Below are positions 24,480 through 36,900 of a stretch of DNA of 64,000 bases, in pieces (position 1 is the stretch's first letter; each line of letters begins with the position of its first letter). The DNA comes from Acanthochlamys bracteata (lineage: Eukaryota > Streptophyta > Magnoliopsida > Pandanales > Velloziaceae), in assembly GCA_019914995.1 (NCBI GenBank), contig CM034126.1, positions 14,849,839 to 14,913,838 on the forward strand, read 5' to 3'. Below the pieces are notes generated by a model that saw only the letters and a program-made list of their open reading frames with translations, had not been told where the DNA came from and ran no database searches. A program made the position numbers and the translations under genes.

Positions 24480-25660
24480 GAAGGAAGGGATCGATTTTAA
24501 CGAGATCGTCTCTCCAATGATACGTTTAACAATAATTCGTGTGGTCTTAGCACTGTGTGCATCATCGGATCTCCATCTTGAACAGCTCGATGTGAAGACG
24601 ACGTTCTTACACGGAGAGCTCGAAGAGGAGATATATATGGTCCAGCCAGAAGGCTTTGCCGTGAAAGACAGGGAGGATCTGGTTTGTCGGTTGGCTAAAT
24701 CTCTTTATGGGCTTAAGCAAGCATCGCGGTGTTGGTATAAGAGTTTTGATTTTTATATCGGGAGCCTTGAATACAGCAAGCTTGTATCAGACTCTTGTGT
24801 GTACATTAAGAGATTTGAAAGAGGTGAGTTTGTCATCTTGCTCGATGTGGATGATATGCTTGTAGCAGGTCCAAACATGGATCGTATTCAATAATTGAAG
24901 GCTCAACTGGCTAGTGAATTCGATACCAAAGAATAGGGGCCGGCAAACAGAATTCTACGGATGCAAATATGGCGAGATAGAGGCAACAGAGAGATTCGGC
25001 TGTCTCAGGCTAGCTATCTGAGGAAAGTGTTGGAGCGGTTCAACATGTATGGTGGTAAGCCGATGTCTACCCCACTCTCTATTAGTCTCAAACTATCCTA
25101 TTTGTTATCTCCTAACCAGGAGCAAGAGAGGATAGAGATGTCTTAGGTACCATATTCATCAGCAGTGGGAAGCCTAATGTATGCCATGATTTGCACTCGG
25201 CCTGACATTGACATGCAGTAGGAGTGGTAAGTAGATTCATGACATTTCCTGGTATTGAGCATTGGAAGGCGGTAAAAAGGATCCTTCGGTATGTGAAAGA
25301 AATCTTAAATGTTGTCTTGTGTTATAGAGAATTTAACTTTGTTGTCAAACCGTTTGTTGATGCAGATTACATAGGTGATTTGGATAGAAGAAAATTCACC
25401 TCTGGTTATGTGTTTATTTTTACAGATGGTATTGTCAGTTGGTGCTCTAAGCTACAGTACGTGGTAGTTCTGTCTACAACGGAAGCTGAGTATATAGTAG
25501 CAACACATGCATGTAAGGAAGGGGTCTGGATAAAGAGATTGTTGGAAGAACTTGGGCAAAAATATGAGACTCTATCTCTATTTTGTGATAGCCTAATGCG
25601 TTGTATCTTGCAAAAAATCCAGCACTTCATTCCAGAACAAAACACATAGATATTCAGTTT
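24480..25660 (+). pseudogene. Copia A reverse transcriptase and RNase H remnant
   Basis: Reverse transcriptase features: EQLDVKTTFLHGELEEEIYM, LAKSLYGLKQASRCWYKSFD, and a degenerate catalytic box LDVDDM where YVDDM is expected. RNase H features: VDADYIGDLDRRKFTSGYVF and STTEAEYIVA. The connecting frame has stops at about 24891, 24936 and 25144 and a shift near 25215. No functional polymerase can be made from this copy. Confidence 0.88.
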
Positions 25661-26031
25661 ATTATGTACAGGAGGTGATTTTCAGTGGGAGCATTGATAT
25701 GCTCAAGATTTCTACCAAAAAGAACCCAGCGGATGCCTTAATTAAGGTGGTAACTCATGACAAGTTTTTCTTTTGTAGATCTCTGTATGAAATCACAATA
25801 GAGAACAGTATTGGATGTGACAAGAAAGCCGAAAGAAAATCACTTCAAGATAGCAATAGAACCGATGAAAGATAGGCAATGGTATGAGGTAAAGGAAGTC
25901 AGCTAGCATGCGTGCTAGCCCTGCTCCTTTCAGTCGTATATATTTTCAGTGTTATCGAATTTTGACACTTACGTTTCTGTTTCTTATTATTCTTGGATTG
26001 CAATTTACAAAGTGTCTTTAAGTGAGAGATT

Positions 26032-26573
26032 TGTTAGACATTGTAAAGCACTATGTAAATTAGTGGTTAACAAATTAAATATACATTCATGTTGGAATGC
26101 TAAAGGATTAAGGAAGATAAAACAACACCCATGAAGTTGAAAGATTAAAAAAGTTGAAGCATCTAATGGAAGATGGAAAGCCAAATGACTCAATTAATAA
26201 GAAGATTGGATGACAAATGTTTAAAAATTTAAGAGTCTTTTTGGCACACTATATATATGAATAAGAAGTATTTGTTTGAAGAATCAATCACGCCATTCAC
26301 AACATCAAGTGTGAGAGATAGAAGTAAAATATTATACTTAGAAGTTTTACTTAAAGTGTAATATAAGAGTTTGTAATTGTTTTGAGTTAGTAATTTTTCT
26401 GAAGACTAGTTTGTTTTTTCGTAGGATTTTTTTTATTTTTTTCAAAATAAATTTTTTGTCTTTGTATTTGTTTTGTCTTTTCTCAATTATCATATTGCTT
26501 ACGCAAGATTTTTTAGTATATTTATATTTTTGCTGGGTCTATCGATAACCGAACGCACTCGCTATTTCTAACG
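26032..26573 (+). repeat. 3' LTR of copia element A
   Basis: 542 bp, starting TGTTAGACATTGTAAAG. The last base is mutated (CTAACG instead of CTAACA). Followed directly by the target duplication CAATT. Confidence 0.93.
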
Positions 26574-26738
26574 CAATTGATATCCAAATTAGATACACTA
26601 TACTATGTAGTATGCTGTTATGGAAAAGGGGGTGGAAAATGGAAAAAAGATCTGGTCGGCTGATTTGATAACTAGAGCAGAAGCAGGCAGGCGGGCAGAT
26701 GCCAGAGAAGACGGAGAAGGATTGACACACCCGGGCAT

Positions 26739-27501
26739 TTTAATCAGCTGACCCATAACGGCACGGCCCTCCAGTTGTTGTTTTTTAAAGTTTTCTTCCC
26801 TCCAACGGAGAATAACTTAGAAAACGAAAAGGAATCGTCTTCTTTCTTTTTCACTTTTTACTTGTGTTCAGCCACGATGGATGCTGAGCTGTAGTGTAGT
26901 GACCACAAATGACTCAGATATCAAAATTTCAATTTGTTTGTTACTGCAAGTAGCCAGTCGATGGATGGAAGAGGGGGAAAAGGAGGGAGTCAAAAGCAGA
27001 GGATGTGGAAGGAGTGGCGGACCAATTTAGCCGCACCACCGCCTCAATAACAAACAATGGAACCAGCGACCTCCACGACCCTTCCAGTTCATCAATCTCG
27101 ATTGCAGCCATACAATTACCATCGTTTTTATTATTATCAATTAATCCATTTCTACTTTAGTCGATAGCAGCAGATATTTAGCTAGATAGAAGAAGACATT
27201 TAATATAATGACACATTACATTATTGAGTAAATTAATATATCTAATTATATTAATGTGAGAATTTTCGTAATTGCAATTTCGGTACAGCGATAAATGCTC
27301 CTGGTCCATAAAGACCTGAACCCTCGCCCGCCTGCTTTTATTTAACTCGTCCGCTTCCCTTCTTTTGTTCTTCTTATTAGGTTCCCTTCCTCGCCGCCAT
27401 CCCTCCTCCTCTGTCCTGCTTCTCTTGTTCCCATTCTTCTTCCACAAGATTATTAATTAATTCATCTGAAGAAGCAAAAGCAGCAGAAGGAAGAAGCACC
27501 G
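26739..27501. promoter_or_regulatory. Spacer between the HAD pseudogene 5' end and PDX1, with PDX1 promoter
   Basis: The two genes are divergent here. A TATA-like TTTTATTTAA lies at about 27336-27345, followed by a pyrimidine-rich stretch (27351-27440) that would be the PDX1 5' UTR. The ATG of PDX1 follows GAAGAAGCACCG. Nothing else was recognised. Confidence 0.4.
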
Positions 27502-28449
27502 ATGGCTGGCAGCGGCGTTGTGACTGTTTACGGCAACGGTGCTGCCCTTTCTGATCCCAAGACTTCTTCCTCCACCGCATCCACCTTCTCCGTCAAGGTC
27601 GGCCTAGCCCAGATGCTGCGCGGCGGCGTCATCATGGATGTCGTCAACGCTGAGCAAGCTCGCATTGCCGAGGAGGCCGGCGCCTGCGCCGTCATGGCTC
27701 TCGAGCGCGTCCCCGCTGACATCCGAGCCGGCGGTGGAGTGGCCCGCATGAGCGACCCAGGCCTTATCCGCGAGATTAAGCGCGCCGTTACCATCCCTGT
27801 CATGGCCAAGGCCCGCATCGGCCACTTCGTCGAGGCCCAGATCTTGGAAGCCATCGGCGTTGATTACGTCGACGAGAGCGAGGTCCTCACTCCAGCCGAC
27901 GATAACAACCACATCAACAAGCACAATTTCAGGATCCCCTTCGTCTGTGGCTGCCGCGATCTCGGAGAGGCCCTTCGCCGCATCCGTGAGGGCGCCGCCA
28001 TGATCCGCACCAAGGGTGAGGCTGGGACAGGGAACATTATTGAGGCCGTCCGCCATGTGCGCTCCGTCATGGGCGACATCCGCTCCCTCCGCAGCATGGA
28101 CGACGACGAGGTCTTCGCCTTCGCCAAGCGCATAGCTGCTCCCTATGATCTCGTAATGCAGACCAAGCAGCTCGGCCGCCTCCCTGTTGTCCAGTTCGCT
28201 GCCGGAGGAGTCGCCACCCCTGCAGACGCTGCCCTCATGATGCAGCTCGGCTGTGATGGAGTCTTTGTTGGCTCTGGCATCTTTAAGAGCGGCGACCCTG
28301 CACGCCGTGCCAGTGCAATCGTCCAGGCTGTCACCCACTACAGTGACCCGGAGATCCTTGCCGATGTCAGCTGCGGTCTTGGTGAGGCTATGGTCGGCAT
28401 CAATCTTAGTGACACTAAGGTCGAGAGGTTTGCAAGCCGCTCCGATTAG
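27502..28449 (+). CDS. PDX1: Pyridoxal 5'-phosphate synthase subunit PDX1
   Basis: Single-exon gene of 315 residues, nearly identical in layout to plant PDX1.1/PDX1.3 (about 309 residues; this one has about five extra residues in the Ser/Thr-rich N-terminal part). PDX1 is the synthase half of the DXP-independent vitamin B6 route. It combines ribose 5-phosphate, glyceraldehyde 3-phosphate and ammonia supplied by the glutaminase PDX2 to make PLP in the cytosol, as a dodecameric TIM barrel. Visible landmarks are Asp46 in [20 protein letters not shown], the first catalytic Lys103 in [11 protein letters not shown], the second catalytic Lys171 in [11 protein letters not shown], and the phosphate-binding loops [16 protein letters not shown] and [20 protein letters not shown]. 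The start is the first ATG, in the expected MAGSGVV-VYGNG context. The lack of introns is usual for plant PDX1 and does not imply retroposition. Third codon positions are strongly G/C. The gene looks functional. Confidence 0.97.
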   Translation: MAGSGVVTVYGNGAALSDPKTSSSTASTFSVKVGLAQMLRGGVIMDVVNAEQARIAEEAGACAVMALERVPADIRAGGGVARMSDPGLIREIKRAVTIPVMAKARIGHFVEAQILEAIGVDYVDESEVLTPADDNNHINKHNFRIPFVCGCRDLGEALRRIREGAAMIRTKGEAGTGNIIEAVRHVRSVMGDIRSLRSMDDDEVFAFAKRIAAPYDLVMQTKQLGRLPVVQFAAGGVATPADAALMMQLGCDGVFVGSGIFKSGDPARRASAIVQAVTHYSDPEILADVSCGLGEAMVGINLSDTKVERFASRSD

Positions 28450-30391
28450 TTAGCTCCTTGATATCATATTTTTCTTAGTTAACTTGTATTTCAAGGGCTA
28501 GCAACTCTGCTCTTGGAGCACTCTGCTCTACCAAATGCAATGTCAGTAGTTATAAAAAGGGGTGGGCAGGTGGAGCACCTCCTGCTTGTAAAATAGGTCT
28601 TTACTTTTGCTACATACCGTTTTCTTCTTTTATGTTGTTCTATCTCATGTTACTTGCTATTCAGTGTCTCTAGAGAGCTTTCATCTGAGATTGGTGGACT
28701 GCATCATATATGTCCAAACTGAGACACACTTATGCCTCTCGATTAGATGAAGATATTGGTTATCTTTTCTCTATTCTGGATATCTTTGCTCTACCAAATT
28801 TGTAGTGCTTTATTCAGGTGCTGTTGCCGGCCCCGATTATTTTAGCATGTAAAATCCCATGTCTTCAATTGCAGGTGGTGTTTCCTCTTTCTTGGTAGTG
28901 CTTTATGTTATTTGGTTTCTCAAAATTTGTTTAGAGCAATTCCGACAACATAGGCATAAGGAATATCATTCACTATCACTCCCAGAAATGTCTTATTTAG
29001 CTCATTCTTTTATCAGTAATTGTGATACCACAAAGTGCGAAGGTAGCCAGTGTCTTGCTACTTCAAACGAGGCCATGTTAGCATTAGAATACTAAGAAGG
29101 AATTCAATTATATGAAATTTGCAGAAAATCTAGATGATCATTTATGGCTACAGGGTTTCGCTTGGTTTGGTCAGGATGAATCCGAGTCCTGTTCTTTAGT
29201 TGTTTCAGTCTTCTTGCTGGGAACTTTCTGAAGATATTTGGAAGCTGAGGCTGTACAATCCTGTGAGGTGCATACTGTGTTCAGCCACCTGGAGAAGTCC
29301 GTGTCCAATCAATGTCTTTAGAGCAAACTCCATAATTTTGATGCACACAGAAGCATTTTCATTATTTCTTCCGGGTACATTATTAATGGGAATATTGCCC
29401 CTGCTTAAAATAATCAATAAAGAAGAAAGAGAAAGACAACATCTTTAGCTTGATCCTGTATAAGGTACGTTTGAGAGTACTTAAAATTAAACATTTTCTT
29501 AAAATAAATTTTAAAATAAATTATTTTTTATTTTATATGAAAAATAATATATATATATAATTGTATGACATATAATACATTTGTATTTATAAATTTAAAA
29601 ACTTCAAGATATTGTAAAAATTTTTGTGAGGAATATCATTTTTTTTTTTGGAATAAAAACCAGCGAATGAGTACTGCCAAACACATCTGCGAATTGGCTG
29701 TTTTTGGTTCGGAAGCTTGGTGTTTCCACTGCTACGCCCCTGATGAAGTCCTAAAAGTGCCCAACCGAACTAACTGCTGCTTAGTCCAATGCAGAAGTTC
29801 CTCGGATCAAAGACTATTATAACCAAAGAAATCAGAAATCTCCAAGTGCTTAGCTGGTTAGTTGAATGTATATAGCTTGCTTGAGATATGAATGTGTCAT
29901 AGCATTCTGTAGCCCTCGGTACCTAGGAAGAACTCCTGCAAAAAAACTACTTCAAGAGCCTGCTCACTTCCACCGTGATACATTCAATAAAATGTCTTCT
30001 CGTGCAGCTTAGAGACAAAAGGGGCAGTTAGCCTGCCCGGGAAATGAAAGGGCATAATAAACAGAGAACTGATTTCAGTCATAATTGCGCTATGAAATCA
30101 GTCAAGACAGAAAATTGCCCGACAGGGTAGTTCTGTTCCCAGATTTCAGTTGACTTCTCGTATGATCAACTGGACACCAGGAAAAGATGGTGCTAGAATA
30201 TAAAAGCAGCACTAGCTCTTCTATTTTCATTGCAATCAGCTACAATTATTATGAGCTGATACAAGCATACTAGAGTACAACATGTCAGGACTTGCTTCAC
30301 GATATCTCAGCTATCCAGGATTAAAAATGGTGCACAGGTCATAGCTGCACTTAGGGAAGCTACCCATACAAACGTGAGCGGCTGAGAAGGG
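28450..30391. other. Spacer between convergent PDX1 and PRP40 genes
   Basis: Holds the presumed 3' UTRs of both genes. A short AT-rich island lies at 29470-29600 and an oligo-T run at 29640. No further coding sequence with recognisable domains was found; open frames here are short. Confidence 0.5.
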
Positions 30392-33300
30392 CTAACAGAT
30401 TTCTCCATCCTCTCCTAGTTCACCATCCTCAAGCTCCTCATATCCAGTACTTCTGCGGTTCCCATCTCTATCCTTGTGTCGTTTATGTCTATTTTCGTTG
30501 TCTGAGTCTGTGTTGCAACCATGCTGCCAAAACACTTTTTCAGGTTCCGGAACAAAATGCTAAAAACCAGAAACTTGTTAACAATGTCAAAATATCACAT
30601 TTCTATACCTTCCTAGCTTTCTTATGGTCACTGCTGTGTCTCCGAGACTTTTTAAGTTCATTCTTCTCCTCCTTTTCTGAACTTACATCATCTGTGCTAG
30701 ACTGCTTGTGGTCACTGCTATGCCTGCGGGACTTCTTGACTTCATCCTCTTTCTCAGAACTTGCACCATCTCCTCTGCTATGATGACGCTTACGGTGTTT
30801 TCTTTCTTTATCCTTCTCTCTGTTTTTCTCCTTCCCTTCATGCTTATCCATTATATCAGCACTTTCGCTGTACAAATCTTCCTTCGTGTGTCTCTCTTTA
30901 ACCTTTTCCTTCTCCCGTGTTTTTTGCTTTTCCTTTTCACGTTCTTTTTCCTTCTCTTTTCGTACTTTCTCTTTCTTCTTCTCTTTTTCATCCCTCTCCT
31001 TTTCTTTCTTAGCCTACAAGCAGAGATGTTGATAAGGCTAGATGGCTTTTAAAAATAAGCAACTAAGAATAAGATTGATTAAACCAAAAAACTTAAAACT
31101 ATAGGGCTATTATACAGAGTTCAAGATCATGAAGAAGCAAGTATAAAGACAAAGCTAAAAGTTAGATTGTATGCTAGAGTTGACACCAATATCTGGATTC
31201 AAACACCGGAATGAAGCCACCTATGCTCAAGTTTAAGGTTTAATATGAGCCAGGCAACATACACCACATGATCTTTGATATCTCTACACACGAAAATACA
31301 GAATAAAGACCCAAAGGCTATAGCTGCTGTTAACAGGTCCAATTTGGCAGTAAGCGATGGATGAAAGCACTGGAAGACCCGATGGGCAATGGGGAGAATG
31401 TTCGGCAGTCAGCAAAAGTTGAAAGTTAGGGATGATCAGCAAGCAGTGTCAGCAAGCAAATGCTGCTAGCTGAAAATTATATGCTGCGAAGACGAAGAGG
31501 AGGTGACGGTAAGCAGTGTCAATCTTGAGCTCGTAAGGATGATAGGATGAAAAATGACTCATGAGTGATTGACTACCATATAATGTTATTTCACATTTTC
31601 TACAGTTCTATAGCTCAACTGGCAACAATCGACAGAGAATTACACATCAGCATTGCTTGGAGCAAGGAATAGTCTGCATGGATTGGTACTGAAAATTATT
31701 TCCAGAATGCACACACTCAGTCATCTTACTGAAAGTTCTCATTTTTAAAAACTACGAGAACGCAAGACGCTGGATCAATGGGGTATTAGACTAGTTGGTC
31801 ATCATCAGGGTTGTCTACAAATCAGATAGGTTAGAAGTTTGCAGGAACCCAGTAGCCGACATCAAAGAATCGCTTTGGAGAAGAATGGGGTAATCTGATT
31901 TTTCTAAAACTATGGAAAGGATCCAAGCCAACATTCTAAAGTAAACATGATTTACTTTTTTAAAACAATAGCTGTGAAGCCTAAAGTAAACATAATTTAC
32001 TTTTTTAAAACTATGGAAGGATCCAAGCCAACATTCTAAAACCTATTGGATCTATAATAAATCTGAAAAAGTGAAAATTCCACAAGCGATGGTCTAACTA
32101 GCATCATATTGGTCAGATGGGAAGAATACATCCGCAATACAAATGCACAACAATGAAATAAAATATGCATTTTAGTCAATAGTGAAACAAAACTTAATCA
32201 ACATAACAGTACTTAATAATTGTATTTTTCAAATCCAATAAAATATTTCCAACAATATTCCTTTTTTCAAAAATTACAACTGTCAATGCAAAATGTAAGT
32301 AGTTTTAGTTTTCTGGTTAGAGAAAAAAAGGACACTTAAGTTTATCTGAACAAACATATAGGTATAGATTAAACCTTACTGGTACAAAGAGAAAACTTTT
32401 GAGATACACTGCTGGCGTCAAAGACTTGAGGCATAAGTAGAAATAGTACCAGGTTAAGTCAGTATTTGATGGTAGAGCCAGACAAGAAGATAGACTACGA
32501 CAAAGCTACATGGAAAGTGAATCAATCTAAATACCATTAATTGACTAACACCCCCGCATTTCTACCTTACAACAGAGTGGCAGTGGTTACAGCTAACGGC
32601 TTTTGGAGGGGACACCAGGAGAAACTTATGCAGAATTAGTGAAAATGAGGTGAAAACTTTCTATTCATCTTGCAGACATTGTGGATGGCAACAATCCAAA
32701 GGTGCTGATCCTTTCTGAAACAATACATTAATTTTTCCAGCTGAAGGTATTGTCTATACATGATAAGTTCTTTCCATGGAAATTATGGAGCCAATGAATT
32801 CGGTCCAAGGCTACTTAAGACACTAAGACTTCAAAGCATGGCCTTGTACTACTTTACACTAGGATATACATTGGGTTACATATGTCAGAGTTGGACTGGA
32901 ATCTCCAAACAACCCCATCAGGTTTTAAGACACAAGGATATCCATTTTCATTTCTTGTAATACATGGTCATGCTTCAGTACTTGCCTAAGGAATCACGCA
33001 TCTTCATAAGTGGGAGAATTCCTCCAGAGCAAGACAGAAAGAAAGTTAAACCAAAGAGAGCCAAAAAGGATGCTGCGAGCGTATAAATCATAAACTAACC
33101 ACTCATAAAAACCAAAATTTGAACCTCTACATTGTTACCTTTTCTTCATCTCTCCGACGTTCCTTTTCTCTGGCCTTTTCCTGCAGATGCGTGATGTACA
33201 GCTGAAATACCTCTCTACCAAAATTCTCATCACCAATTGACCTATAATTGATAAAACCTTACTATAGGGCTAATGTTCTTGAAGCACTTCAGGTACAAGT

Positions 33301-33901
33301 TTATGTAGTTCAATATTACCATGTTATCATATGGTTATAGGTACCTGTATTCTTCGCTGTCCTCAAACCATGACTTGCACTCTTCCCATTTAGAAGATGC
33401 AGTTATTTCCTAATACCAAGCAGGTTAACAAGAAAATTAGTATAAGTATAGAAGTGATGCACCAATTAGCAACTAAAAGGCACCTGCATATATGACAAGA
33501 TTTTAGAGTACCTTAATTGAGTAAAGCAAGTCTGAAAAATCATCTGCGAAGCGTTGACGTCTCTTCGCTTCCTTCTCCTCCTTCTCCTTCTGCCTTTCCA
33601 CTAACTCATCAAATACAAGCTGCAATTGGTCCAACATTAGATTTGGCTGAAAGGCAGAACAATATACTACCAAGAATATGTTTTCATCCATTCTCTGTTC
33701 AGGAGCTCCTAATGAACTACCCGGAGCTGTACCATGACCAGCAATACTGATAATTAATATTTTTATTAATATAAATATTGACTGGAGATCTATTTACTTT
33801 TACTAATCCAAAGCTGATAAAAGATACTCGAAGTGATTAAAAAGTTAAGGGGTCAGAAGGTTGAGTACTTAGTGCTAAAGAGAAATCCTAAGCATAGTTC
33901 A

Positions 33902-33949
<48 letters not shown>

Positions 33950-36900
33950 GACACATTTGCTCCACTTCAGAATTACAAAGTATTTTATGAAAATTTCCCC
34001 ACTTTATAATAAAACGTATCACTGACAATCACACGGAATGATGGTAGTACAGACCCCCGTGTAAAGATAAGGATGACATAATTGAAGTCTACCTTCAAGT
34101 TTGTTTCGGATATTCCCTTTAACTTATCACCAGTGGACACAGCAGCTTTGAAACTCTCATAAGTCCAGGTTGACATCAATGCAATCTGTAAGAGTGCAAT
34201 TGTCAAAATATATAAAAAGGGTGGGTATTGGGTGAAAATTAAGAGAGCGATCTATACATTCTTTATCTTCACCATATCTTTGATGCGAACCTTATCCTCC
34301 TGATACTGGAAAAAGGAAAGGAAAATGTGTTACAGAATTGACAAGCAACATCATCCAACCATGTCTTTTGGTATACAAATCCACTGATACGATTCTTAAG
34401 TAATTTCCTCAATAATTGCATAAGAGAATCTTCCAAATGAGTTCAATAGTTTAGGTTCTCTTTTGGATTTTGTCTACCATGGTTTGATCTACAACAAATA
34501 CAAAGGTAGATGCAATTGTGGTAATTAGAAAAAACACGAGTGCGCACGTATGCACACACAGAACACCATTGTAAGCACATTTTTTTCAAAACTTCCAATA
34601 ATGGGAAATTTTGTTAAGAAAAGCCTAATCCTAATACCGTAAATATACATAAAGATAAACACCATGCTCTTGAAATGAATGAAAATAATAGATTTTTTAG
34701 CGCTGGCTTTAGCTAGTATTTTAAGATATCCTCAAGGAGTAAAAGCTCATTCTTGCTCCTCCTGCAAAACAAGTTTCTGCTTAGAACTTGTAGGCAAATT
34801 AAGTTTCTGCTTAGAACTTGTAGAGTCCAAGGGCGGGACAATATCAGCACATGCTCAACCTTGCAATGAGCTACACGATGAGAACAGCTTAGCTTACATT
34901 AAATACATGACTGAACCCACCATCCATCTCTTTCACATCCATCATTAAATGTTATGCCAAAACAAAAGAAGCAAGTAAACAGCTTACCTGTTTTTCAAGT
35001 TCCTCAACAACATCGTCAAATAGATCTTTCGGAGTCGAACCTGACATGTTTGATGATACTGCTTGGTAGGCTGGCAACTCTTTTACCTGAAGGAAAAACC
35101 AAAAACAGAAGCCATCAAAGTTTCAATCATATTTACAGGATATCTCAACAAATATTATGCTGTCAGCTCACATTAATGCAATAATCACGCCAACGAGTCT
35201 TAGCTGTCAGAGTGCCAGCAGTAACATCATTTTCCATCAACTTGCGAAAATCGTCACGGTTTTGACGCTCCATTCGTTTTAACTTTTCCTAAATGGACGA
35301 AAACAAGGCAAAAAGTTACTCGAAAGGTCTTAAGGGAATATTTCTCTATTTGTGTAAAAAAGGTAAGATTAGTCCAGCCTTCTGTAACTTCCTTTGCTCC
35401 TCCTCCTCCTTCTCTAACTCTGCTATATGTTCCTGAAACAGAAGAAGAAATATATGTTTTGAGATCTTATTTATTTTCAGAAAAGTTGAGCCTATTTGCA
35501 CTAACATTAAAAATGCAGAAAAATAACCTGGAAAATCTCTAAACGGTCGATTTTTTCAAGCCTAGAGCACCTCTCATCATCCTCTAATCGATCTTGTACT
35601 TTCCTCCATTGGCTGTTTACCTACAATTGGTGCAACTTGCCATTTAGTCCATGAACTACAAAATACTCACCATACAATTAGGTTAAGACCAGCACCTTGA
35701 TAAAGTCACATGATCGAAGGAAATCTCGGTATTCCTTGATATTTTTCTTGTGCTCCTCTTGTGCTTTTGCCCTCTCCTGAACCATGTGAAAAACAAAAAT
35801 ATGCAATACAAAGATAGTTAGTTAGGCAAAACCAAAATATGCAACATAAACAGCATATATAAAAGCATTGAATATGTGATCGCAAGGATTTAAAAGTTAC
35901 AAGAACAAATTAATGGTAAGTGTAGCAAAAAAAAAGTTGAGCACCTATCCTAGAAAAGAGTTGAACATAGAGTTTTGTAGGTGTAGTAATAATCAGGTCT
36001 ACATGTATACCATGTGAGGAATAGAATACAGAGAAACCATGGGGAATCAAACACATCAATGACTTCTATGTAAAGGTAAACCTCTACACCAGACAGTACA
36101 CTGACTACAAGTTGCAGCTAGATCATAGAAATTAGTGAAACCCAAAGGGAAACTATGACCTTCCAGCTTAAATGAAGTTGATGCCCTTAAGAAATTTGGT
36201 ACGTTTGGCTTAACAAATTCGCAGTGTTGACAATGGCAACATTCCGATGGGTCAAAATCTCAGAGTCTGGATCCAACTTTTTTTTCCCAGTTCCTTTTCC
36301 GCTTCTACTTATTGCTGATAGTTACAGCAAAAGGCAAGTGCTTGAAAGAAAGATCATAAATTGCTGAGTTCTTAAATGAGCTAGATGGTTGCTCTGTATG
36401 TCCAACAATCTGACTAATTTGGAGGAAAAACAAGCTGAAAAGCTATGACAAGAGCAAAAACGAGATGAATTAGGCAAAAGTTCTGAAAGAACATCCCCAG
36501 CACCTTCTTCTGAAGCTCTACCAGATAAGATTCAAATAACTCTTCGCGTTCTCTTGGTCGGTCAACGGCATTAAAGCGTTCATCGTCCTCAAACATTGTT
36601 ATTGCTTTGCTGTTGGAGAAAACATGATATATTAAGATGATTTATACTGGGTAAGTCTAAATTATTATAATCAAAGTTCAGAATGCTCTTTAAAAGTACT
36701 CAAGAAACAAACACAAGGACAAGCTATGGACCTCCAATGTGTAGTTGATTTAAGATCGGTAGACTCCTGAAAAAATCAATCTCTGTAAGTATAGAACTAC
36801 GTAACCACAAGCCAACCCAATGAAAATCACATCTTACTTGTAACATCTTTAAAAAATCTTCTTTAGCTTTTTTCTGTTGAATCCTCTTAACCTCAAGTTC

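Larger units (their letters stand above)
21327..26573 (+). mobile_element. Ty1/copia LTR retrotransposon (element A), decayed
   Basis: Complete in structure: 542-bp LTRs at 21327-21868 and 26032-26573, both starting TGTTAGA, the first ending TTTCTAACA and the second TTTCTAACG. A 5-bp target duplication CAATT lies at 21322-21326 and 26574-26578. A weak primer site follows the first LTR (TGGCAACAGAGTC, compared with the usual plant initiator-Met site). Internal order gag, zinc knuckle, protease, integrase, reverse transcriptase, RNase H is that of Ty1/copia. Many stops and frame breaks make it non-coding. The two LTRs differ at roughly one base in ten over their first 200 bases by eye, so the insertion is old. 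It splits the 5' end of the HAD-like gene, in opposite orientation to it. Confidence 0.95.
15646..26738 (-). pseudogene. HAD-superfamily (CbbY-like) hydrolase gene, disrupted
   Basis: Exons recognised on minus: first exon ending at about 21217 (LPRGFSTPLYVCVVP), about 21150..21006 (AFGLVFSWDNVVVDT), 20599..20526, 19837..19754 (RLHSRLSQLYYDNLVK), 19675..19515, 19436..19374, 16200..16094 (CVVFEDDPRGITAAHN) and 15814..15646 (stop at 15646-15648, tail KSPPKRKLMIDAFF). The order and splice sites match a plant plastid-type HAD family (At3g10970 type). A Ser/Ala-rich stretch starting at 26738 (MPGCVNPSPSSLASARLPAS) looks like its transit peptide, now separated by a copia element. Breaks: the element itself; in-frame stops before CRRLRVMLPRG; a phase clash between the first two exons; and two frame changes in the 161-bp exon 19675..19515, one at a run of six C and one after KEWL. 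Several exons otherwise join in exact phase, so decay is recent or partly due to assembly error. Confidence 0.8.

Noticed and set aside
26539-26730. Open frame of 63 codons on minus at the right edge of copia A
   Set aside because: It spans the LTR boundary and is out of frame with the transit-peptide-like reading of the HAD gene that starts at 26738.
27604-28338. Open frame of 244 codons antisense to PDX1
   Set aside because: A by-product of the G/C-rich third positions of PDX1. Its peptide is low-complexity Asp/Gly/Ala with no family features.
30708-31052. Phe/Leu-rich open frame of 114 codons on plus
   Set aside because: Antisense shadow of the Lys/Glu-rich PRP40 tail exon.
33904-33945. 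CRISPR-like or regulatory array
   Set aside because: Simple CT microsatellite in an intron. No spacers, and the context is a plant nuclear genome.
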